Assembly: GCF_031010195.1 (NCBI RefSeq) | Contig: NZ_JAUAMC010000001.1 | Coordinates: 248,001-312,000 of the forward strand | Direction of reading: 5' to 3' | From: Halomonas sp. SpR8 | GTDB taxonomy: Bacteria > Pseudomonadota > Gammaproteobacteria > Pseudomonadales > Halomonadaceae | DNA length: 64,000 nt | Part shown: positions 1-8,326 of the stretch, in pieces | How positions within the stretch are numbered: position 1 is the stretch's first letter | Layout of the letters: every line of letters begins with the position of its first letter | The notes under the pieces: model-generated | Database searches by the model: none | The model's input: only the letters and a program-made list of their open reading frames with translations | Told to the model about the DNA's origin: nothing | Made by a program: the position numbers and the translations under genes

Positions 1-765
1 CTAATTAAACGTCATCATAGCGAGATGACGTTTAAAGAGCTGCAAGCCCAGCATCTGCCCCATCGTACGATTGGGGCCTTAAAGAGGATGTCGTACTTAC
101 TGGGGCTCAAGAAGCTTGAGTATGATCGAGAGTATGGTCAGCCTCGGTGGACAGAAGAGGAGTTGCGGATTATTGCTAAGCATTTTTTGTTGCTCAAAAC
201 AAGTGAAATACGACAGCGTTTTTTACCTCATCGCAGTAAACTAGCCATCCGCCAAGCGACGAGGAAGCTCGGCTTACGGGTGTTTAATGCAGTACCCTGG
301 ACTGAAGAAGAACTGGCAATTTTGCGTCACGAGTTCCCGCTGGGTGGGCCTAAGCGGGTCAACCAACGGCTGCCACATCGCACGGTAGACGCCATCAAGC
401 TGCGTAGCCGGGTGGAAGGGTTGGTTTACGTGCCGCACGGTGATGGGGAGTCAGGGGATCTTTGGAGCGCTGAGGAGCTTGATCTATTAAAGGCAAATTG
501 CGGACTACCCGCCGCAGAGCTGGCGAAACTGTTTCCTCATCGGGAAAAGAAGGCAGTGATCAACAAGCGATATAAATTGCAGTGGAACCCAGTTAAGTTT
601 TGGTCAGAAGGGGAGGTCGAGCGCATGTGTCAGCACCTTGATGCGTCTGTGGATGAGTTATGCGTTCTCTTCCCGAATAGGCCTCGGGAGGGGGTTAGGC
701 TTAAACGCGATAAATTACGCCGGAAACAAGCCCAAATGCAGAAGCCAAATACACGCAAGGCGTAA
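1..765 (+). CDS. Myb/SANT-like repeat protein, 5' end missing
   Basis: The reading frame is open to the first base of the window, and the residues before the first ATG (base 25) already fit the protein's repeat, so this is the 3' part of a longer gene. About four and a half repeats of roughly 45-50 residues are visible. Each begins W-[TS]-x-E-E-[LV], followed by a short helix, a L/F-P-H-R or F-P-N-R turn and a basic third helix ending LGL or KL. This is the layout of Myb/SANT-type helix-turn-helix repeats, so DNA binding is likely. The C-terminus is basic (RRKQAQMQKPNTRKA). Target and function are unknown. It lies convergent to the LysR gene. Confidence 0.6.
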   Translation, partial: LIKRHHSEMTFKELQAQHLPHRTIGALKRMSYLLGLKKLEYDREYGQPRWTEEELRIIAKHFLLLKTSEIRQRFLPHRSKLAIRQATRKLGLRVFNAVPWTEEELAILRHEFPLGGPKRVNQRLPHRTVDAIKLRSRVEGLVYVPHGDGESGDLWSAEELDLLKANCGLPAAELAKLFPHREKKAVINKRYKLQWNPVKFWSEGEVERMCQHLDASVDELCVLFPNRPREGVRLKRDKLRRKQAQMQKPNTRKA

Positions 766-796
766 AATTTTTTGGTTAGTTGTGAGTGGGAGTCGA

Positions 797-1654
797 TCAA
801 AGCCTAAACCCTTCAACAATATGCTCGGCCAAGCTATCAATAATGGGGGACTGGGAGGAGGTGTGCTGCAAAATGATGGATGCTTCCGGCAAAACGGGAA
901 ACCCCTCTTTTTCACCCAATATCTGCATATCGGCGGTCACCAGGCTACGCATCCAGGCAGAAACGGCCAGCCCTGCCCCCACAACGGCTTGTAACGTTGC
1001 CAGGCTGGGACTGCTATAAGCGACCCGGTAGGCTCGGCCTGCACGGTCTAGCGCATTGCAGGCATGGCGACGACAAAAGCAGGGTGACTCAAACATGGCA
1101 AGGGGTAACGGCGTTTGTAGATGAGTGCTATGGCTTTCGGCGGATACCCATACGGTAGCTTCCCGCCTTAATATAGTGCCAATCTCATCGCCTATCTCCC
1201 GCGTCATGATGATCAGATCCAGGCTGTCTTTGGGCTGCTGGGAGAGTACCGAAGAGGGCGCGCAGTGCACATCCACATCCACCAGCGGCCAGGCTTGGGA
1301 AAAGGTTTTCAGAATGCCGGGCAGGAAGCGCATGACATAGTCATCCGGCACTCCCAGGCGGACACGACCCACCATATCGGGCTGGCGTAGAAGCGTCAGC
1401 GCCTCTCCCTGCAGCGATAGAATTTTGCGCGCATAGCCCAGTAGGGTATGGCCTTCGCTGGTCAATTGCAGCGGTTTGCTCTGACGCACAAACAGTGGGC
1501 GCTGAATAACGTCCTCTTCCAGCCGCTTGATTTGCATACTCACGGCGGATTGGGTGCGGTTCACCGCCACAGCGGCGCGGGTGAAGCCGCCTTGGTCAAC
1601 GATGGCAACAAAGGTACGCAGCAGCTCGTGATCGATGGTGGGTAGTGTGGCCAT
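797..1654 (-). CDS. LysR-family transcriptional regulator (LrhA-like)
   Basis: A 285-residue protein with the N-terminal LysR winged helix-turn-helix (residues 1-60; LRTFVAIVDQGGFTRAA and QSAVSMQIKRLEE) and a C-terminal effector-binding domain (VRLGVPDDYVMRFLPGIL). The VPDDYV stretch resembles the LrhA/HexA branch. The frame can be opened by a TTG at base 1663, but the ATG at 1654 gives the usual LysR N-terminus and was preferred. It is transcribed divergently from the DUF1127 gene about 120 bp away, a typical place for a LysR target, but no operator could be assigned. The effector is unknown. Confidence 0.85.
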   Translation of the reverse strand: MATLPTIDHELLRTFVAIVDQGGFTRAAVAVNRTQSAVSMQIKRLEEDVIQRPLFVRQSKPLQLTSEGHTLLGYARKILSLQGEALTLLRQPDMVGRVRLGVPDDYVMRFLPGILKTFSQAWPLVDVDVHCAPSSVLSQQPKDSLDLIIMTREIGDEIGTILRREATVWVSAESHSTHLQTPLPLAMFESPCFCRRHACNALDRAGRAYRVAYSSPSLATLQAVVGAGLAVSAWMRSLVTADMQILGEKEGFPVLPEASIILQHTSSQSPIIDSLAEHIVEGFRL

Positions 1655-1776
1655 GAGTATCAATATTTCTGATGTTGTCTATAAGGAGTATTCGTTGGAT
1701 TGATTGTAGGCGCTGCTCAATACTTCCTTCAACGCTTATTTGCTATGCCGCTGTAAGCGGCTATGAGGAGGTTGAA

Positions 1777-2007
1777 ATGGAGTGCACCGTCGCAAGCCAT
1801 CAAAACGCGCAGGGCCAGCAGTCGGAAGAGTGTGTAAATAAAGTAACCTGGCGAGAAAGGCTTTATCGCTGGCATCAACTGCGACGCGAACGCTATGCGC
1901 TGCGTCATTTAAGCGACGACATGTTGAAAGATATTGGCATTAGCCGTGACGCCGTTCAGCGTGAGTCGCGCCGCCCGTTTTGGGATGACCGAGGCTGGCG
2001 CCGCTAG
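1777..2007 (+). CDS. DUF1127 small protein
   Basis: A 76-residue basic protein whose C-terminal half has the DUF1127 signature (RRERYALRHLSDDMLKDIGI), an arginine-rich small-protein domain. Members in alphaproteobacteria bind RNA and influence phosphate and carbon metabolism; the role here is unknown. The frame opens further upstream, but the ATG at 1777 has a strong GAGGAGG ribosome site seven bases ahead and was chosen. A short GCCGC-tgtaa-GCGGC hairpin (1747-1761) sits just upstream of that site and might affect translation. Confidence 0.75.
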   Translation: MECTVASHQNAQGQQSEECVNKVTWRERLYRWHQLRRERYALRHLSDDMLKDIGISRDAVQRESRRPFWDDRGWRR

Positions 2008-2020
2008 CAGGCTATCCTGG

Positions 2021-2095
2021 GGCTATGGTTTTTAGGCTATAGTTTTAAAGGGCATGGTTTTTAGGGGCATGGTTTTTAGGGACATGGTTTTAGGG
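2021..2095. repeat. 15-bp tandem repeat, 5 units
   Basis: Five consecutive 15-base units occupy 2021-2035, 2036-2050, 2051-2065, 2066-2080 and 2081-2095. Units 3 and 4 are identical (GGCATGGTTTTTAGG) and the others differ at a few bases. The array lies in the 170-bp gap between the DUF1127 gene and tex, where the tex promoter should be. It looks like a VNTR. Confidence 0.85.
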
Positions 2096-2179
2096 TCATG
2101 TTCAAGATCATGCCAGCCGTGGCGGGTTTGTGATACCTTGTTGGGCACTAAAAAATGCTGCATGAGTTAGTTGCAATTT

Positions 2180-4525
2180 ATGGATGTCAATCAGCGTATC
2201 ATTTCCCGCCTGGCCACTGAGCTTGGTGTGCGTCCCGAGCAAGTATCCGCCACGGTGGAACTGCTGGATGGCGGCGCCACTGTGCCGTTTATTGCCCGTT
2301 ACCGTAAAGAAGTCACCGGCGCGCTAGACGATATCCAACTGCGCCAGTTAGATGAACGCCTGCGCTATTTGCGCGAGTTGGAAGAGCGCCGCGCCGCAGT
2401 TCTCGCCGCGATTGATGAGCAGGGCAAGCTCGATGCCACGCTGAAAGCCAGCATTGACGCCGCCGAGACCAAGCAGCGCTTGGAAGATCTGTACCTGCCG
2501 TTTAAGAAAAAGCGCCGCACCAAGGCGCAAATCGCCCGTGAAGCGGGGCTTGAACCACTGGCAGATGCGCTGCTTGCCGACCCAAGCCTCGACCCGGAAA
2601 GCGAAGCCGCCAACTATCTGCGCCCGGCGGATGGCGATATTCCCGCTATTGAAGATGCCAAGGCCGCCCTGGATGGCGCCAAGCAGATATTAATGGAGCG
2701 TTTCGCTGAAGACCCCGAACTGATTGGTCAGCTGCGTGAACGGCTGTGGCAAGAGGGCGAACTAAGCGCCCGGGTGTTGGAAGGCAAACAGCAGGAGGGC
2801 GCCAAGTTTTCCGACTATTTCGAGCATGACGAAAAGCTTGCTAAAGCGCCATCACACCGCGCCCTGGCGATGTTCCGGGCACGCAACGAAGGTGTGTTGA
2901 GTCTGTCGATCCGGCTGCCCGGCGAAGAGGAAGCCCCCATTCATCCCGCTCAAGTTGCGATTGCCAAACAGTTCGGCATCAGCGATCAGGGCCGTCCGGC
3001 GGATAAGTGGCTAGCCGAAGTGGTGCGCTGGACGTGGCGGGTGAAGCTTTACACCGCTCTGGAAACCGAGCTGCTGGGGCGTCTACGCGAACAGGCCGAA
3101 TTAACGGCGATTGAAGTGTTCGCGGCCAACCTAAAAGACCTTCTGCTGGCTGCACCGGCGGGGCAGAAAGTCACTCTAGCCATCGACCCCGGCCAGCGCA
3201 CCGGCTGTAAGGTCGCGGTCGTTGATGCTACCGGGCAGTTTGTCGATCAAGCGACTATTTATCCCCATGCGCCGCAAAACCAATGGGACGCCGCTTTGAA
3301 CGTGCTGGCTAAATTGGTGAAACAGCACGGCGTCGAGCTGATCGCCGTAGGCAACGGCACCGCCAGCCGCGAAACCGATAAGCTAGCGGGTGAACTGCTC
3401 AAAGCACTGGCTCCCGAGCATCGATTAAGCAAAGTGATGGTCTCGGAGGCGGGGGCTTCGGTTTACTCCGCCTCTGAATACGCTTCCCGTGAAATGCCCG
3501 ATCTCGATGTCACGGTACGCGGCGCGGTCTCTATTGCACGTCGCCTGCAAGATCCGCTGGCCGAGCTGGTTAAAATCGAGCCCAAGTCGATTGGTGTGGG
3601 CCAGTACCAGCACGATGTTTCCCAGGTCCAGCTATCGCGCAGCCTGGAAGTAGTGATTGAAGACTGCGTTAACGCCGTGGGCGTCGACCTCAATACGGCC
3701 TCCAGTGCACTGCTTTCCAGGGTGGCGGGTCTTAGTGCCGCATTGGCGGAAAATATCGTCGCCCAGCGCAATGTGAAAGGCGCCTTCAAAAGCCGTAAAG
3801 AGCTGTTAGAAGTCAGCCGTTTGGGTGCCAAAACCTTCGAACAGTGCGCTGGCTTCCTTCGTATTCATAATGCCGATAACCCCTTGGATGCCAGCGCCGT
3901 GCACCCGGAAGCCTATCCACTGGTAGAACGAATTGCCAAGCAGAGCGGCCGTGAAGTACGCGGCTTGATTGGTGACAGCGGCGCGTTAAAAGCCTTGAAG
4001 CCCGCTGACTTTGCCGATGAGCGTTTTGGTGTGCCAACGGTTAGCGACATTTTAAAAGAGCTGGATAAGCCAGGCCGCGACCCGCGCCCGGAATTCAAGG
4101 CCGCCGAATTCCGCGAAGGCGTCGAAACCCTCAATGATCTCAAAATCGCCATGGTGCTCGAAGGTACGGTCACTAACGTCACGCACTTCGGTGCTTTTGT
4201 GGATATTGGCGTCCATCAGGATGGTCTGGTGCATATCTCGGCGCTATCGGATCGCTTTATCGACGATCCGCGCAGCGTGGTCAAAGCGGGAGATATCGTC
4301 ACCGTTAAAGTCATGAGCGTGGATATTCCCCGCAAGCGGGTAGGGCTGTCGATGCGCTTGGATGACCAGCCGGAGGCAGAAAACGATGCTAAGGGTGATG
4401 CTGAAAAGCACAGCGCAAGCCGCAAACCGTCTCGAGGGAAGCGTAATAACGCTAAGCCGGCGGAAGCGCCAGCACCCATGGGTGCGCTAGGTGCTGCCTT
4501 GTTAAAAGCGCGTGGCGGCAAATAG
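2180..4525 (+). CDS. tex: Tex family transcription accessory protein
   Basis: About 781 residues, the usual length for Tex. The N-terminal helical region contains the conserved VPFIARYRKEVTGALDD block, followed by a YqgF/RNase H-like domain (LAIDPGQRTGCKVAVVD, around residue 330), helix-hairpin-helix segments (VGVDLNTASSALLSRVAGL) and a C-terminal S1 RNA-binding domain (GTVTNVTHFGAFVDIGVHQ, around residues 655-725). A basic, alanine-rich tail follows. Tex is a nucleic-acid-binding factor that affects transcription and, in pathogens, toxin expression and fitness. A TTG at 2171 could add three residues; the ATG at 2180 fits family N-termini better. Confidence 0.95.
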   Translation: MDVNQRIISRLATELGVRPEQVSATVELLDGGATVPFIARYRKEVTGALDDIQLRQLDERLRYLRELEERRAAVLAAIDEQGKLDATLKASIDAAETKQRLEDLYLPFKKKRRTKAQIAREAGLEPLADALLADPSLDPESEAANYLRPADGDIPAIEDAKAALDGAKQILMERFAEDPELIGQLRERLWQEGELSARVLEGKQQEGAKFSDYFEHDEKLAKAPSHRALAMFRARNEGVLSLSIRLPGEEEAPIHPAQVAIAKQFGISDQGRPADKWLAEVVRWTWRVKLYTALETELLGRLREQAELTAIEVFAANLKDLLLAAPAGQKVTLAIDPGQRTGCKVAVVDATGQFVDQATIYPHAPQNQWDAALNVLAKLVKQHGVELIAVGNGTASRETDKLAGELLKALAPEHRLSKVMVSEAGASVYSASEYASREMPDLDVTVRGAVSIARRLQDPLAELVKIEPKSIGVGQYQHDVSQVQLSRSLEVVIEDCVNAVGVDLNTASSALLSRVAGLSAALAENIVAQRNVKGAFKSRKELLEVSRLGAKTFEQCAGFLRIHNADNPLDASAVHPEAYPLVERIAKQSGREVRGLIGDSGALKALKPADFADERFGVPTVSDILKELDKPGRDPRPEFKAAEFREGVETLNDLKIAMVLEGTVTNVTHFGAFVDIGVHQDGLVHISALSDRFIDDPRSVVKAGDIVTVKVMSVDIPRKRVGLSMRLDDQPEAENDAKGDAEKHSASRKPSRGKRNNAKPAEAPAPMGALGAALLKARGGK

Positions 4526-4629
4526 TCGCGTGCCTTGAAAAAGCCGTATCTTGAAAAAATCATGGTTGCCGCCATATCCTGTTGTCTATTTTTGCAAAAG
4601 CGATGATGGCGATGCCACCTGACTACACC

Positions 4630-4652
4630 AAGGCCTGCCGTCGGCGGGCCTT
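4630..4652 (+). other. GC-rich hairpin in gshA leader
   Basis: Arms AAGGCCTGCCG (4630-4640) and CGGCGGGCCTT (4642-4652) pair almost perfectly around one central base. No U-run follows, so it is not a classical terminator. It sits seven bases ahead of the gshA ribosome site and could end tex transcripts or influence gshA translation. Confidence 0.5.
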
Positions 4653-4672
4653 ACTGACAAGGAGTGTTCACC

Positions 4673-6316
4673 TTGCCTGAACCACTCACTGTGCCATCTG
4701 CGCTGACCGCGCAAGTCGAGCGCCTGATACCCAGTGCGCGCCTTGGTCGGTTGGGCCGCCTGCGTCGTGGTCTTGAAAAAGAGGGGCTGCGGGTCGATGC
4801 CAACGGCCACATTGCACAAACGCCGCACCCGTACGCGCTGGGTTCTAAGCTGACGCACCCGCATATCACCACGGATTACTCAGAGTCACTGTTAGAGTAC
4901 ATCACGCCGGTGTATTCAGACCCCCGTGAAGCGCTGTGTTTTCTGTCTGACCTGCACACGTTCACCTATCATCACCTGGAAAACGAGTGGATCTGGCCAG
5001 GCAGCATGCCATCGCGCCTTTCAGGCAACGACAGCGTACCGATTGCCGACTACGGCAGCTCCAATGTTGGCACCATGAAGCATGTCTACCGCAAAGGGCT
5101 GGACATGCGTTACGGCCGCATTATGCAGGCGATCGCGGGCGTTCACTACAACGTCTCACTGCCGGATGATATGTGGCACGCCCTGCGTGAAATGGAAAAA
5201 GCCACCAATATTCCGTTCAACGATTACCGCTCCACCCGCTACTTCGGCATGATTCGCCACTTCCGTCGCCATAGCTGGTTACTGCTTTATCTGTTTGGTG
5301 CATCACCGGCGATTGATAAGAGCTTTTTGCCTGACGACAAAAAAGTGCCTGAAAAGCTGCACTCCCTAAGTGACGATACCTACTACGCGCCTTACGCGAC
5401 GACGCTACGTATGTCGGATCTGGGCTACCAGAACAAGGTGCAGTCGCAGCTTAAAATCTGTTTTAACTCGCTCTCTAACTACGTTAACACCCTACGTCAC
5501 GCCATCTCTTCACCGTGGCCCGACTATGAAAAAATGGGTGTTAACGTCGATGGCGAGTGGTGCCAGTTAAACGCCAATATTCTGCAGATCGAAAACGAGT
5601 ACTACAGCGACATTCGCCCTAAGCGGGTTGCCAAGCTCAACGAAACGCCCAGTCAGGCGCTAGAAGCCCGCGGCGTAGAGTACATCGAAGTACGCTGTTT
5701 GGATCTCAATCCCTTCGACCCCCTTGGTGTCACTGAAGAGCAGATGCGCTTTGTCGATACCTTCTTGATGTGGTGTCTGCTCAGCGACAGCCCTTGGATC
5801 TCCGATGAAGAGTGTGACCGCCTGGATGACAACCGTCGTTGGGTGGTCGAGCGTGGCCGCGACCCCGGGCTCAAACTCTATAACCACGGCCAGTCCACTT
5901 CGGTACGTGAGTGGGGTGGGCAGATATTCGCCGAAATGGGCGAAGTTGCCCGCCTGCTGGATGCGGTAGAAGAGGGCACACCCCACGCCGATGCCCTGGC
6001 AAGTCTGGCGCCACGCCTGGAAGACCCTTCGCTCACTCCGTCTGCGCAGGTGTTGGAACGGCTCAAAGCGAGCGATGGATCACTGAGTGATTTAATGCTG
6101 AGCCTCGCACAAGAGCAAGCTGCACAATTGAAAGCCGAGCCGATGCAGCGCAGTCGCGAAGCGCTACTGGCTCAACTGATTGAGACCTCGCACCAGCAGC
6201 AGCACGATATTGAAGCCGCTGACCAGGAGACGTTTGAAGAGTTCTTGCAGGTCTATTTCACCAAAGCGCGTGAGTCTCGTGCTCTTTCAGCGTTGCCATC
6301 TGAGGTTCGTCAATGA
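4673..6316 (+). CDS. gshA: Glutamate-cysteine ligase
   Basis: A protein of about 547 residues matching type 1 proteobacterial GshA, which joins L-glutamate and L-cysteine with ATP in the first, rate-limiting step of glutathione synthesis in the cytoplasm. Family features include GLEKEGLRVD near the N-terminus, LTHPHITTDYSESLLEYITP, WPGSMPSRL and YGSSNVGTMKHVYRKGL. A GTG at 4664 also opens the frame, but it overlaps the AAGGAG ribosome site (4659-4664). The TTG at 4673 is correctly spaced and gives MPEPLTVPSAL, so it was chosen. The stop overlaps the dsbB start (ATGA), which suggests translational coupling. Confidence 0.95.
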   Translation: MPEPLTVPSALTAQVERLIPSARLGRLGRLRRGLEKEGLRVDANGHIAQTPHPYALGSKLTHPHITTDYSESLLEYITPVYSDPREALCFLSDLHTFTYHHLENEWIWPGSMPSRLSGNDSVPIADYGSSNVGTMKHVYRKGLDMRYGRIMQAIAGVHYNVSLPDDMWHALREMEKATNIPFNDYRSTRYFGMIRHFRRHSWLLLYLFGASPAIDKSFLPDDKKVPEKLHSLSDDTYYAPYATTLRMSDLGYQNKVQSQLKICFNSLSNYVNTLRHAISSPWPDYEKMGVNVDGEWCQLNANILQIENEYYSDIRPKRVAKLNETPSQALEARGVEYIEVRCLDLNPFDPLGVTEEQMRFVDTFLMWCLLSDSPWISDEECDRLDDNRRWVVERGRDPGLKLYNHGQSTSVREWGGQIFAEMGEVARLLDAVEEGTPHADALASLAPRLEDPSLTPSAQVLERLKASDGSLSDLMLSLAQEQAAQLKAEPMQRSREALLAQLIETSHQQQHDIEAADQETFEEFLQVYFTKARESRALSALPSEVRQ

Positions 6317-6813
6317 TCCTGCACACATACCGCTCGGTTGCCCTGGCCGGTCTGGCTTTCTGCGTTTTAATGATGGCGGTAGCTCTGGGCCTTGAACATA
6401 TCGGTGGCTTTGAGCCCTGCCCGCTGTGCATCTTTCAGCGTGTGGCGGTGATCGCTGCGGGCATCGTATTCGCGATTGCGGCTATCCACAGCCCTGCCGG
6501 ACGCGTGGGTAAAGTCATTTATGGACTGCTGTCGCTAGTCGCCGTGGGAACCGGTGCCTTTATCGCCGGGCGGCATGTGTGGCTGCAAAGCTTGCCCGCC
6601 GATGAAGTCCCTTCCTGCGGCCCTGGGCTTGATTACATGATGGATATTCTGCCCATGCAGGATGTGGTGGCTATGGTATTAACCGGCTCTGGCGAGTGCG
6701 CTAACATCGATTTCTCCTTATTAGGCCTATCGTTACCCGTCTGGACGCTGATTGGTTTTGCCATTCTGGCCATTGCCCCGTTACGTATGCTGTTGATGAA
6801 AAGCCGGGGTTAG
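6313..6813 (+). CDS. dsbB: Disulfide bond formation protein B
   Basis: A 166-residue inner-membrane protein with four predicted transmembrane helices. It reoxidises periplasmic DsbA and passes the electrons to quinone. Both DsbB cysteine pairs are present: Cys36/Cys39 in EPCPLCIFQR in the first periplasmic loop, and Cys102 (PSCGPGLDYM) with Cys129 (GECA) in the second. The conserved arginine after the first pair is Arg43. The start overlaps the gshA stop by four bases, linking thiol-redox functions in one operon. Confidence 0.95.
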   Translation: MILHTYRSVALAGLAFCVLMMAVALGLEHIGGFEPCPLCIFQRVAVIAAGIVFAIAAIHSPAGRVGKVIYGLLSLVAVGTGAFIAGRHVWLQSLPADEVPSCGPGLDYMMDILPMQDVVAMVLTGSGECANIDFSLLGLSLPVWTLIGFAILAIAPLRMLLMKSRG

Positions 6814-6840
6814 TAGGGCGTCAGCGCTAAGGAGTGCGAC

Positions 6841-7731
6841 ATGCTTTATCAACATTTTGCGACTCAAGAAGAGATCGATCGTGCCTACGACCCGATGATC
6901 GGTCGAGACCCGGCGGTGTTGGTAAAGGCATGGCGTGAGCGTAGCGAGATCTCTCGCGCACGCCACCGGGTAAGTCTAGATGTCCCTTACGGGCATTCGC
7001 TTACTGAACGCATGGATATTTTTCATGCCGATGCACCTTATGTCGATGCACCTCATGTCGATAAGCCCCAAGCCCCTGTTCACGTATTTTTCCACGGTGG
7101 CTACTGGCGCTCACTGAGTCACCGTGAATTTAGCTTTATTGTGGATGACTTGGTAAACGCGGGTATTACAGTGGCAGTGGTCAACTACGCGCTCTGCCCG
7201 CAGGTGCGCTTTAGCGAGATCGTGCGTCAGGCTCAGGCTGCTGTAGCCTACGTTTATACCCATGCCGCTGAGCTAGACATCGACCCTGAACAGCTGAGTA
7301 TTTCGGGGCATTCGGCGGGCGGGCATCTCTGCGCCATGCTGATGTCGACAGACTGGAAGGGCATCTTTGGTTTGCCGAATCAGCTAATTCGCGGCGCGCT
7401 GTGTATTAGTGGCCTCTATGATCTTCGGCCTTTCCCCTGGTCGTGGCTGCAGCCCAAGCTTCAGCTAACTGGTCGCGATGTGCAGGAGTTCAGCCCACTA
7501 TGGCTGCCGTGCCGAGTGGGGGCTGCGGTGAAACTAGTAGCAGGGGGCCTGGAGTCAAAAGAGTTTGAGCGCCAGATGAGCGCCTACAGCGAGCATTTGA
7601 GCGAGCAAGGCCAAACAGTTACTCAGCAGCTACTCCCCAACGTCGATCACTTCTCGATTCTTGAGGACTATCTTAACGATGGCTGTTTTGTTGAGTGGAT
7701 TAAAGGGTTTCACGCTAGCGATAAGATTTGA
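6841..7731 (+). CDS. Alpha/beta hydrolase, arylformamidase (KynB-like) family
   Basis: A 296-residue alpha/beta hydrolase with the HGGYW oxyanion-hole motif (FFHGGYWRSLSHREF) and nucleophile elbow GHSAGGH. A likely catalytic His lies in NVDHFSILEDY near the C-terminus. This HGGxW subgroup includes eukaryotic-type kynurenine formamidases and related esterases. The start has an AAGGAG ribosome site, 27 bp after dsbB. Residues about 60-75 contain a short DAPYVDAPHVDKPQAP repeat encoded by a 15-base tandem duplication. The exact substrate cannot be read from sequence. Formamidase activity would be in keeping with the nearby anthranilate genes but is unproven. Confidence 0.8.
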   Translation: MLYQHFATQEEIDRAYDPMIGRDPAVLVKAWRERSEISRARHRVSLDVPYGHSLTERMDIFHADAPYVDAPHVDKPQAPVHVFFHGGYWRSLSHREFSFIVDDLVNAGITVAVVNYALCPQVRFSEIVRQAQAAVAYVYTHAAELDIDPEQLSISGHSAGGHLCAMLMSTDWKGIFGLPNQLIRGALCISGLYDLRPFPWSWLQPKLQLTGRDVQEFSPLWLPCRVGAAVKLVAGGLESKEFERQMSAYSEHLSEQGQTVTQQLLPNVDHFSILEDYLNDGCFVEWIKGFHASDKI

Positions 7732-7759
7732 TTAAAATCTAACTCAACTGCTCATCACA

Positions 7760-7858
7760 GGATCGAAATAGCCTGAAGCGGGGGTCTTTCGCCATGGATG
7801 GCGAAAGTAGCGCCCAAGGACGGGTTCACAGCGCCCCCGCGGAAGGTTGTTTCGATCC
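7760..7858. repeat. Large palindromic intergenic element (REP/BIME-like)
   Basis: A nested inverted repeat in the gap between two convergent genes. The outer stem is GGATCGAAA (7760-7768) with TTTCGATCC (7850-7858). A second stem is GCGGGGGT (7778-7785) with GCCCCCGC (7833-7840). The inner hairpin is CTTTCGCCAT (7786-7795) with ATGGCGAAAG (7798-7807), ten perfect pairs. Size, GC content and position resemble dispersed REP/BIME elements. It may also protect or terminate transcripts arriving from both sides. Confidence 0.75.
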
Positions 7859-7901
7859 GGCGCACCTCTTTGTGCTCTGCTAGAGGCACTTTTGACTGTC
7901 C

Positions 7902-8315
7902 TTAACCAGCAGGAATAACCGCCGTTGCTTCGATTTCCACCTTAGCCTGATCTTCCACAAGTCCCGCCACCTGCACCATGGTCATTGCCGGAAAATGTTT
8001 GCCCAGCACCTCGCGATAAGCGCCGCCCACTTCTTTAAGCCGGGTCAGATACTCCCGCTTGTCGGTCACGTACCAGGTTAAACGAACGATATGTTCCGGG
8101 CCTGCGTCCGCCTCTTTTAAAATCGCCACGATGTTTTGTAGCGCTTGGTTCACTTGAACGACAAAATCATCGCTTTCAAATACCTGGTCGGCATTCCAGC
8201 CAATCTGACCGCCGACAAAAACCGTCTGACCGGTAGCAAGCACGCCGTTGGCGTAACCGATGGCAGGCTTCCAATGGGAAGGGTGAAGAAGCTGATGAAA
8301 GGTGGCGTCACTCAT
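7902..8315 (-). CDS. RidA family enamine/imine deaminase
   Basis: A 137-residue Rid-family protein (YjgF/YER057c/UK114). Family features include GGQIGWNADQ, the central VNQALQNIVAILKEADAG helix, and an arginine in VRLTWYVTDKREY at the position of the substrate-binding Arg of RidA. RidA proteins hydrolyse reactive enamines and imines, releasing ammonia. As the last gene of the catabolic operon, it could act on an enamine produced when 2-aminobenzoyl-CoA is dearomatised; that link is inference. Confidence 0.9.
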   Translation of the reverse strand: MSDATFHQLLHPSHWKPAIGYANGVLATGQTVFVGGQIGWNADQVFESDDFVVQVNQALQNIVAILKEADAGPEHIVRLTWYVTDKREYLTRLKEVGGAYREVLGKHFPAMTMVQVAGLVEDQAKVEIEATAVIPAG

Positions 8316-8326
8316 TATGGCTATCC

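Noticed and set aside
4664..4672. GTG start for gshA
   Set aside because: It overlaps the AAGGAG ribosome site; the TTG at 4673 is correctly spaced.
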